Source: Spirochaetia bacterium UBA5368 (GTDB taxonomy: Bacteria > Spirochaetota > UBA4802 > UBA5368). From it: DNA of 14,182 nucleotides. This document shows, piece after piece, positions 1 through 5,994 of the stretch. The stretch lies in contig DHPI01000046.1 in the NCBI GenBank assembly GCA_002407865.1, positions 34,294-48,475 on the forward strand, read 5' to 3'. A program made the translations under genes and the position numbers. Numbering within the stretch: position 1 is the first letter of the stretch; each line of letters opens with the position of its first letter. The notes below the pieces were generated by a model that had not been told where the DNA came from, did no database searches, and was given only the letters and a program-made list of their open reading frames with translations.

Positions 1-6
1 ATAGCC

Positions 7-1368
7 ATGGCATCAACCTTGATGAAAAGCGTTTCGGGGATACGCGGCATTGTCGGCGATTCGATGACGCCGGACCTTGTCGTCCGCGTCGCCGGGGCGT
101 TCGCGCGTTATTGTAAATACGGCACGGTGGTCGTGGGACGCGATACGCGCATTACCGGCGGTATGATCGAAAACATGTTCGAATCGACGCTTGCACTGTC
201 GGGATGCCGCGTTATCCGGCTCGGCATAGTTCCTACCCCTACCGTGCAGATCATGGTTGAGGAAATGCGCGCATCGGGCGGTGTGGTGATTTCAGCCTCG
301 CACAATCCAATCGAATGGAATGCTTTCAAGCTTATCTCCGCAAAGGGAACGTTTCTTAATCAGGCGGAGATGAACGCATTTCTTGCGACGATAGATAGCC
401 AGCACCCTGCTGCCAGGTGGAATAAAATCGGGGCTATCGAGGAAAACAACAATGCCGATGCGATACATATAACGCGTGTACTCGATACTGTGAACGTGAA
501 AAAAATCAGGGGGATGCGTTTCAGGGTGGCTCTCGATCCGGTCGGCGGGGCGGGAGCGGTTATTACGCAGAAATTGCTGAAAGAGCTTGGATGTGATATC
601 GTTCCCGTTAATTGCGAAGTTACCGGGACATTCCCGCGCGGCGCCGAGCCTCTTGCGGCGAATCTCGCCGATTTGTCGCGCGCCGTTATTGAATCATCCG
701 TCCATGTAGGATTTGCACAGGACCCCGACGCCGACAGGCTTGCGATTGTCGACGAGCAGGGGCGTCCAATCGGCGAAGAAAACACGATTGCGCTCGTGGT
801 TGAACATCTCTTGAACAAGAAGCCGGGACGCGTCGTGATCAACCTGTCGACGACGCGCGCTGTCGATGATATTGCCGCGAAATATAAATCACCGCTGACG
901 CGGGCAAAAGTCGGTGAAATCAACGTTGTCGAGGAGATGCGCCGCGGCGGGGCGAGAATCGGCGGAGAAGGCAATGGCGGCGTAATTTCCCCCGAGGTGC
1001 ATCTCGGCCGCGACAGCCTTGTCGGAATCGGTTATATTCTTGAGATGATGGCAGAGCGGAAAGCCCCGGTTTCGGGACTGGTTGCTGAACTCCCCGGCTA
1101 TATAATGAAAAAAGGCAAGGTGAAGCTCGGGGACGGCATCGATGTAACGGGAACACTCGAAAAAATACGGCGTGAGTTCGGAAACGAAACAATCAGCGAT
1201 ATCGACGGCCTGAGGATTGATTTTGCTTACGATGCCAGATTCAGCGGCGGATGGGTGCATCTGCGTTCGTCGAATACCGAACCTATATTTCGAATAATTA
1301 CGGAAGGCAGGGATGAACGGCACGCATCCCGGATATATAAACACTTCGCCGGCCTGTTTAAAAAGTAA
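7..1368 (+). CDS. Phosphohexomutase (phosphoglucosamine / phosphomannomutase family)
   Basis: A cytoplasmic enzyme of the alpha-D-phosphohexomutase family, which moves phosphate between C1 and C6 of a hexose or glucosamine phosphate; in GlmM this feeds UDP-GlcNAc and cell-wall synthesis. The four family signatures are in order: the catalytic phosphoserine loop SASHNP (Ser98), the metal loop DPDADR (239-244), the sugar-recognition loop GEGNGGV (320-326) and the phosphate-binding loop RSSNTEPIFR (420-429). The 453 residues are full length for the family. Only six bases precede the ATG, so no ribosome binding site is visible; the start could lie further left, or at Met6 (position 22). Substrate is uncertain: the SNTEP form of the last loop is commoner in phosphomanno/glucomutases, whereas GlmM proteins usually carry SGTEP. 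It ends 17 bases before a convergent HAD phosphatase, with no good terminator between them. Confidence 0.93.
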   Translation: MASTLMKSVSGIRGIVGDSMTPDLVVRVAGAFARYCKYGTVVVGRDTRITGGMIENMFESTLALSGCRVIRLGIVPTPTVQIMVEEMRASGGVVISASHNPIEWNAFKLISAKGTFLNQAEMNAFLATIDSQHPAARWNKIGAIEENNNADAIHITRVLDTVNVKKIRGMRFRVALDPVGGAGAVITQKLLKELGCDIVPVNCEVTGTFPRGAEPLAANLADLSRAVIESSVHVGFAQDPDADRLAIVDEQGRPIGEENTIALVVEHLLNKKPGRVVINLSTTRAVDDIAAKYKSPLTRAKVGEINVVEEMRRGGARIGGEGNGGVISPEVHLGRDSLVGIGYILEMMAERKAPVSGLVAELPGYIMKKGKVKLGDGIDVTGTLEKIRREFGNETISDIDGLRIDFAYDARFSGGWVHLRSSNTEPIFRIITEGRDERHASRIYKHFAGLFKK

Positions 1369-1385
1369 ACGGTGCGCCGCGCCCG

Positions 1386-2072
1386 TCAGCCGGAATGTAT
1401 AATGCGAAGGACTTCCTCCGTATCGTGCAGGTCGTCCAGATAATAATCAGGTTCGCATCGGAGAAGCGTTTCCTTTTCGGTCCAGCCGGTGCCGACGGCA
1501 AGCGTGCGCGCGCCTGAAAATTTTCCACAGGCGATGTCGTGCACCGTGTCGCCGATTACGATCATATCGCTGAAATCGACATGAATGTTAAAATTTTGCC
1601 GCAGTTTGTTCCTGGCAATGCCGGGCATTTCGTTGCGAATGTGCGTGTCATCGCAGAACACCCCGAATTTGAAATGCCGTGCAAGGTCAAACTTCGATAG
1701 CTTGATTCGTGCCCCTTCGGAGAAATTGCCCGTCAGCAGACCGAGAAGAACGCCGTTTCCGGTGTCGAGCGCTTCTAATATCTCGCGTATTCCCGGCAGC
1801 AGCGTTATTTCGTTTTCTCGTATCCGCGCTTCAAGATAGGAGAAATATTTTTTCTTGAGTATGTCGATACCGTTGTTGAGTTCCTTTTCGGTTATCCCCG
1901 CGCCGAGGAGCGACTCGTTGAGAATCAACATGTCGGTTTTCCCTTGAAAATTGACATGCTCCATCGCGCCTATCGTACCGAATACCTCGTTGCATGCCTG
2001 CTTGAGCGACGACCTGCCGGCTCCGTGGCAGTTGAGAATAGTCCCGTCGATGTCGAATAATGCGATCTTGAT
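1386..2072 (-). CDS. HAD-superfamily hydrolase, phosphoglycolate phosphatase-like, apparent ATC start
   Basis: A 228-residue haloacid-dehalogenase phosphatase. Visible motifs are motif I FDIDGT (residues 6-11, with nucleophile and acid/base Asp), motif II in GLLTGNF (Thr), and motif IV IGDTVHDIACG (paired acids for Mg2+). The cap region between motifs I and II fits the phosphoglycolate phosphatase-like subfamily; the true substrate cannot be told. The first ATG in frame (1962-1964) lies after motif I and would give a dead enzyme. Reading upstream from motif I, the frame stays open to a TAA at about 2094-2096 and contains no ATG, GTG or TTG. A strong Shine-Dalgarno AGGAGG sits six bases before an ATC codon (2070-2072), which I take as the start. 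The coding sequence then reads I-K-I-A-L-F-D-I-D-G-T. Alternatives are a recent ATG-to-ATC mutation or a base-call error. It is divergent from cheX and convergent with the phosphohexomutase. Confidence 0.85.
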   Translation of the reverse strand: MKIALFDIDGTILNCHGAGRSSLKQACNEVFGTIGAMEHVNFQGKTDMLILNESLLGAGITEKELNNGIDILKKKYFSYLEARIRENEITLLPGIREILEALDTGNGVLLGLLTGNFSEGARIKLSKFDLARHFKFGVFCDDTHIRNEMPGIARNKLRQNFNIHVDFSDMIVIGDTVHDIACGKFSGARTLAVGTGWTEKETLLRCEPDYYLDDLHDTEEVLRIIHSG

Positions 2073-2228
2073 GCCGGGCCTCCTTTGTTTCCGTTATTAG
2101 AATAATATACCGTTTAAGTTAATTTCTTCAATATTTAAAAAAAGCTGGTTATTAAAAAAGCGGCAAGCACCGATCCTTATAGAGTACTCAATATAATATA
2201 CTGAATGCGCGCATACTGTGAGGGTGAA

Positions 2229-2648
2229 ATGCGAAATTTTGATTTTGAAAAAAATATAGAAAAATCAACCCGAAAGGTGTTCAAGCTGTTTTTTGGGAGC
2301 CGCCTGTATATGAGGCGGGGCGACGCGGAGCCTGTCGGTGATAATGTCATTGGCGTCAATATGATGATGGATGTGCATGGCAGCAAGCGCCTGTCGCTGT
2401 ATATGGATAAACGTACAATAGCTTCCCTTAAAGAAAGACTCGGCGCTACCGGCGGGGCCGACGTCGATTATGATTTAATCGGCGAGATGGCAAACATGAT
2501 CGCCGGTAACGCGATCTGCTTCACTGACGCGTCGGCCCGTATATCGCCGCCCGAAAAAGCCGCTGCCGGCATGTGTGACATTGTAGACGCCATGAAGTTT
2601 ACCTCAAAGCTTGGAAGGTTTGCCATCGCGATACAGGACATGCAGTAG
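2229..2648 (+). CDS. cheX: CheX-type chemotaxis phosphatase (CheY-P phosphatase)
   Basis: A 139-residue cytoplasmic protein of the CheC/CheX/FliY family, which removes phosphate from CheY-P and so resets flagellar switching. The hallmark is GEMANMIAGNA (85-95), matching the E-x-x-N active helix (Glu86, Asn89) followed by M-I-x-G-N. Only one such helix is present and the length suits CheX, which works as a dimer, rather than the two-site CheC or FliY. I chose the ATG at 2229 because GAGGGTGA lies just upstream; an in-frame ATG at 2205 has no ribosome binding site. No other chemotaxis or flagellar gene is in the window, so it is an orphan here. It stops five bases before the end of the convergent S1 gene, leaving no room for a terminator. 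A TATAAT at 2192-2197 lies at a suitable distance but lacks a good -35. Confidence 0.8.
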   Translation: MRNFDFEKNIEKSTRKVFKLFFGSRLYMRRGDAEPVGDNVIGVNMMMDVHGSKRLSLYMDKRTIASLKERLGATGGADVDYDLIGEMANMIAGNAICFTDASARISPPEKAAAGMCDIVDAMKFTSKLGRFAIAIQDMQ

Positions 2649-2653
2649 CGATA

Positions 2654-4108
2654 CTATTTGCCTTCCTTTTTCTGCATGTCGTCAAATTTCTGTTTAAACA
2701 GTCTGCCAAAGGCCGATCCGGTGCCCTCCGCCGGCTGTTGGTTCATGAATTTTTCATAATCCTGACGCTCTTCCCGGCGAAGCGCTTCGAGTTCGCTCAG
2801 GATAAGTTTTTTGCCGTTCTTCTCGATTGTCCGCACCGCGACTTTAATTTCCTTTCCAGCCGGATACGCGCTTTGCAAATCGCCGCCGCGCGCCATGGCG
2901 CTTTCCTCGCGGGGCATAAAGCCGACCATGCCGTTGGATAAGCGTAGTGTTATACCGTTGGGACGGGACGATTCTACAATTCCGCTATGTGATGCCTCTC
3001 GTATTGAGTCAAGCGGCGTCTGCCACGGATCTGGCTCGCCGGTGACAAGTTCTAGCGAAATCTTACGCGAACTGGCGTCTATGTCGATCAGCTTGACGGT
3101 AACCGTAGAGCCGAGGGAGACGGCGTCTTCGGGCCTGTTGATTCGTTTTGTGTAACTCATGCGTGATACCGGCAAAAAGCCATCGATACCGGGCTCTATT
3201 TCGACAAACGCGCCGTTCTTGATTATATTAACGATTTTACCGTTTACTTCCTGTCCCTCGGCGTATTTCGATATGCCGTCCCACGGTTCGGGCCCGCTCT
3301 GTTTTACGCTTGCCACGATTCTTTTACTGTCCCAGTCGATTGACAGCACCTTTGCCTGTAATTTCTGCCCTGTTGCAAACTGTGAAGGATCGACCGACCT
3401 GCTCCACGAAAGTTCGGTTCGTGGAACAAGCATCTCGATGCCGCCGATATCGACAAACACGCCAAACTTCTGAATCGACACAACAGTGCCGGAAAGGATA
3501 TCGCCTTCTTTAAGAACTGAGCGCAATTCATTTTCACGTTGCTGTTGCTGCTCTTCAAGAAGCGCCCGCCTCGAAAGCACAATATTGCGGCCGCGTTCGG
3601 TAATCTGTATCACCTTGAATGAAAATGAGTTTCCAACGACGGTTTCTGGTTGTGGAACCGGCTTGATGTCGAACTGTGAAAATGGGCAAAAGCATTCAAT
3701 CCCGGAAATGGACACCCTGTAGCCGCCGTTGGTAAGGGTGATCACTGTGCCTTCGACCGGTATCGCGAACTTCCGCGCGTTTTCCAGTAATTCCGCGGAT
3801 ACCGGGCCGTTGCCTATTTTTGTCGTCATCGTTATCTCGCCGCCCCTCATGGCAACGATATACGCTTTTATCGTGTCTCCAGTTTTTGCCGAACAGTTGC
3901 CGTCATTGTCGGTAAATTCCATTTTGTCGATAATTGCTTCGCTCTTTCCCGATATATCAACAAAAATTGTGTCACGTGTTATGAACACAATTTTGCCCGT
4001 CACCTCGTCGCCGATTGCAAAGTCGTCGTTTTTCAACTGGGATTGCTCGAACAATTGTTCGAAATTCTCATCCTGAGAGGTTTGCTCGTTTTTTTCAGAA
4101 TCGCTCAT
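2654..4108 (-). CDS. rpsA: S1-domain RNA-binding protein, ribosomal protein S1-like
   Basis: A 484-residue protein made of five successive S1 (OB-fold) RNA-binding domains, at about residues 32-98, 116-182, 201-270, 284-355 and 371-440, behind an acidic N-terminus and followed by a charged, probably helical tail. Each domain shows the pattern G-x-x-x-x-G-x-V ... G-x-x-V-x-I ... F-x-P, clearest in domains 3 and 4 (for example GDILSGTVVSIQKFGVFVDI). In bacteria such proteins are usually ribosomal protein S1, which brings mRNA to the 30S subunit. E. coli S1 has six domains and 557 residues, so this is shorter, as in many non-proteobacterial S1 proteins. The second and fifth domains look most divergent. 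The ATG follows AGAGGA at a rather long 11-base spacing. Whether it is the essential S1 or a paralogue cannot be decided from this window. Confidence 0.85.
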   Translation of the reverse strand: MSDSEKNEQTSQDENFEQLFEQSQLKNDDFAIGDEVTGKIVFITRDTIFVDISGKSEAIIDKMEFTDNDGNCSAKTGDTIKAYIVAMRGGEITMTTKIGNGPVSAELLENARKFAIPVEGTVITLTNGGYRVSISGIECFCPFSQFDIKPVPQPETVVGNSFSFKVIQITERGRNIVLSRRALLEEQQQQRENELRSVLKEGDILSGTVVSIQKFGVFVDIGGIEMLVPRTELSWSRSVDPSQFATGQKLQAKVLSIDWDSKRIVASVKQSGPEPWDGISKYAEGQEVNGKIVNIIKNGAFVEIEPGIDGFLPVSRMSYTKRINRPEDAVSLGSTVTVKLIDIDASSRKISLELVTGEPDPWQTPLDSIREASHSGIVESSRPNGITLRLSNGMVGFMPREESAMARGGDLQSAYPAGKEIKVAVRTIEKNGKKLILSELEALRREERQDYEKFMNQQPAEGTGSAFGRLFKQKFDDMQKKEGK

Positions 4109-4457
4109 GTGTGGTATCTATCCTCTGATATTGTATCAAATTGATGGTGTATGCTGAATATCTATACGGCCTGTGTACGGCGATATCCACCGCGTACGGG
4201 GTAATGATTTATTTTCGTGGTATCCTGTCAAATAAATTTCAACGGCATGCCGGTGTGAATACACTGAATTCAAGGATGTCAGGCGCATACCATCTGGAAC
4301 TGTCTGCGCGCGCAATTTCTGCAATTATAAATTGGAGCATTACGATGAAAAGAATTGACATAATTTTGCCCGCATGAAATACTATTTTAGTCTGTTCCAC
4401 ATGGAAGTCGCGTACAATACATAGATAACCATAAATAAACGGGTATTGAGGTGCAGG
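4109..4457. other. 349-base gap between divergent S1 and HEAT-repeat genes
   Basis: This gap must hold the promoters of both divergent neighbours. On the plus strand a TTGACA at 4355-4360 is followed by TACTAT at 4380-4385 (19-base spacer), and TACAAT lies at 4413-4418; neither pair is convincing. On the minus strand TTGACA (4226-4231) has no good -10. There is a 10-base perfect palindrome CGGCATGCCG at 4243-4252 and three TACGG copies at 4165, 4176 and 4195. A ten-codon open frame with a GGAG site lies at 4345-4377. A 78-codon plus-strand frame (4141-4377) has no ribosome binding site and I do not call it. Confidence 0.5.
4345..4377 (+). other. Possible ten-codon leader peptide upstream of the HEAT gene
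   Basis: An ATG preceded by GGAG at a seven-base spacing opens a ten-codon frame, MKRIDIILPA, that ends 80 bases before the HEAT gene. It overlaps the TTGACA noted in the same gap, so both cannot easily be real. Chance is quite possible. Confidence 0.15.
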
Positions 4458-4943
4458 ATGAAAAAGATTATTATAACCATGATTACGATGATGGCTTTTA
4501 TAACAGTTGCCATGGCGCAGGACGCGGCGAAAGACGCTTCATCTGAAAAAAAGAAATCGAAATCCGCCCAGGAATATATTTCCGATCTTTCAAGCGGGGA
4601 CGAGAAAACCGTACTCGATGCCGCCGAATGGCTTGGCAACGAAAAGGAAAAAGCCGCGATTCCGGCGTTGGCAAAAATTTTAAAAGATGACTCGCGTGTA
4701 AAGGTGCGCGCAAATGCGGCGGTGGCGCTTGGCCTTATCGGCGATGAAAGCTCCGTTGACGCGCTCAATGAGTCATTGTTGAATGATTCGAATGCGGACG
4801 TGAGGTATTCCGCAATACTTGCGATATCCAGGATCGGTTCGCCCAAATCGTATGATGCGTTGAAGACGGCGAAAGAAAAGGAAACCGACCCGTATGTAAA
4901 AGACTATATCGAAAAAATGGAAGCCAGATTCAAGAAAAAATAG
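4458..4943 (+). CDS. Secreted HEAT-repeat protein
   Basis: A 161-residue exported protein. The N-terminus is a clear Sec signal peptide (MKK, then a hydrophobic run, with AMA-Q as the likely cleavage site after residue 20). A lysine- and serine-rich linker follows (25-37), then about three HEAT-like alpha-helical repeats (39-75, 76-107, 108-150). The middle repeats show the usual pattern of A-IPAL-L-DDS-VR-NAAVALG-IG and DALNESL-NDSNADVRYSAI-ISRIGS. HEAT repeats of this kind (as in PBS-lyase-like families) act as protein-binding scaffolds; no catalytic function is implied. I prefer the ATG at 4458, preceded by GAGGTG, over an in-frame TTG at 4446. A strong intrinsic terminator follows, so this is probably a single-gene transcript. 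I recognise the fold but not a named family. Confidence 0.8.
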   Translation: MKKIIITMITMMAFITVAMAQDAAKDASSEKKKSKSAQEYISDLSSGDEKTVLDAAEWLGNEKEKAAIPALAKILKDDSRVKVRANAAVALGLIGDESSVDALNESLLNDSNADVRYSAILAISRIGSPKSYDALKTAKEKETDPYVKDYIEKMEARFKKK

Positions 4944-4996
4944 TTTTATGTATTGACGTATAATCCAGGCTTCTTTGATACATAGGAAGGCATATG

Positions 4997-5030
4997 GCAT
5001 GCCGAGGGGCGAATAGCGGCATGCTTTTTT
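4997..5030 (+). terminator. Intrinsic terminator of the HEAT-repeat gene
   Basis: A perfect 8-base stem GCATGCCG (4997-5004) / CGGCATGC (5017-5024) with a 12-base loop is followed at once by six T residues and then ATTTTAT. It lies 53 bases after the HEAT stop codon, the right place for rho-independent termination. Confidence 0.85.
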
Positions 5031-5053
5031 ATTTTATATGGAAACGGAAAAGG

Positions 5054-5093
5054 CATCACGTGTCTCGCACGTCATTCACGACGTGGCGTGATG
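5054..5093 (+). other. Two-tier hairpin in the leader of the exonuclease gene
   Basis: An outer perfect 7-base stem CATCACG (5054-5060) / CGTGATG (5087-5093) encloses an inner perfect 6-base stem CACGTC (5068-5073) / GACGTG (5080-5085) with a six-base loop. The tiers are separated by seven bases on the left and one on the right. There is no T-run, so it is not a terminator. It ends 50 bases before the exonuclease start and could be an RNA leader structure or a protein-binding site. Confidence 0.45.
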
Positions 5094-5143
5094 GTAAAGG
5101 TGGCATTCCGGTAGCGCACACATGAAATGGGGGTGGTCGTAAC

Positions 5144-5953
5144 GTGAACAATTATAATGAAATTAAGTATCTGGTGTTCGATGTGGAATCCGTTCCGGAC
5201 GCCAGGCTGATAAAAATGGTAAAATACCCGGGTATTGATATAGATGAGCATGAGGCCGTGAAGCGCTTTCAGGAAGAAATTTTAACGAACTCTGGAGGAT
5301 CGACGTATTTCATTCCCGCGACGTTTCAGTATCCCGTCGCGGTATGTGTGGCCAAACTCAGGGAGGATTTCAGTCTTGCCGATGTGGTTTTGCTTGACAA
5401 GCCGCAGTTTCGGCCGCGCGAAATGACGCGGCTTTTCTGGCATGGCGTTGAAAATCTTTATAAAGAGGCGGCGATGGTTACGTTTAACGGCCGCGGCTTC
5501 GACGTTCCGTTGCTCGAGTTGATGGCATATCGCTATGGATTTACCGCAAAACGGCATATGAGGGATAAATTTGGCACACGGTACCGCTTCGGTACACGGC
5601 ATATAGATCTTCAGGATGTGATGTCAAATTTCGGCGCGATTAAAATGCAGGGCGGGCTTAATCTCCTGGCAAAGGTGCTTGGCAAGCCAGGAAAGATGGA
5701 AACTACCGGTGATGAAGTATATGACATGTACCGGGCCGGGAAAGTAACCGAGATCAATGATTATTGTATTCACGACGTTCTCGATACCTATTTTGTGTTT
5801 CTCCGAACAAGGGTGCTCTATGGTGAAATAACGCTGGAGCGCGAACGTGACCTTGTAAAATCGACCCGTGACTACGTTGCCGATAACATTGGTTCAACGC
5901 CCGCGTTCAGGCAATATCTTGATAACTGGGGCGACTGGGAGCCGTGGCCGTAG
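5144..5953 (+). CDS. 3'-5' exonuclease, DEDDy family (DNA polymerase B-like exonuclease)
   Basis: A 269-residue exonuclease resembling the predicted 3'-5' exonucleases related to the PolB proofreading domain (Pfam DNA_pol_B_exo2). The three catalytic motifs are present: ExoI FDVES (Asp13, Glu15), ExoII TFNGRGFD (Asp120) and ExoIII YCIHD (Tyr207, Asp211), which place it in the DEDDy class that uses two metal ions to remove nucleotides from a 3' end. A further HIDLQDVM segment (153-160) is typical of the family. It would act in the cytoplasm in DNA repair or RNA/DNA trimming; the substrate is not known. No polymerase gene lies nearby. The start is GTG at 5144, with the G-rich GGGGGTGG at 5129-5136 serving as ribosome binding site. 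It converges on the acyl-CoA synthetase gene. Confidence 0.87.
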   Translation: MNNYNEIKYLVFDVESVPDARLIKMVKYPGIDIDEHEAVKRFQEEILTNSGGSTYFIPATFQYPVAVCVAKLREDFSLADVVLLDKPQFRPREMTRLFWHGVENLYKEAAMVTFNGRGFDVPLLELMAYRYGFTAKRHMRDKFGTRYRFGTRHIDLQDVMSNFGAIKMQGGLNLLAKVLGKPGKMETTGDEVYDMYRAGKVTEINDYCIHDVLDTYFVFLRTRVLYGEITLERERDLVKSTRDYVADNIGSTPAFRQYLDNWGDWEPWP

Positions 5954-5956
5954 TTT

Positions 5957-5987
5957 CCGGTGAGTGACCGGATCGATCACTCACCGG
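5957..5987. terminator. Perfect 11-bp hairpin between convergent genes
   Basis: CCGGTGAGTGA (5957-5967) and TCACTCACCGG (5977-5987) form a perfect 11-base stem with a nine-base loop, filling the 41-base gap between the convergent exonuclease and acyl-CoA synthetase genes. Its symmetry and place suggest a shared terminator for both strands, but neither side has a proper T-run (only TTT on the left), so it may act with Rho or as a 3'-end protecting stem. Confidence 0.6.
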
Positions 5988-5994
5988 GCGGGCG

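Noticed and set aside
360..974. 204-codon minus-strand frame inside the phosphohexomutase gene
   Set aside because: It is opposite a fully conserved coding region; its Ser/Thr/Pro-rich composition is the usual antisense shadow.
1369..1385. Possible hairpin GGTGCG/CGCGCC between the convergent phosphohexomutase and HAD genes
   Set aside because: The loop would be a single base and there is no T-run; not a believable terminator.
4226..4231. Consensus TTGACA on the minus strand upstream of the S1 gene
   Set aside because: No acceptable -10 hexamer lies 15-19 bases downstream, so I do not call a promoter.
4141..4377. 78-codon plus-strand open frame in the gap between the S1 and HEAT genes
   Set aside because: It has no ribosome binding site at its start, an ordinary mixed composition with no domain, and lies in a region that must hold promoters. 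Only its last ten codons have a plausible start.
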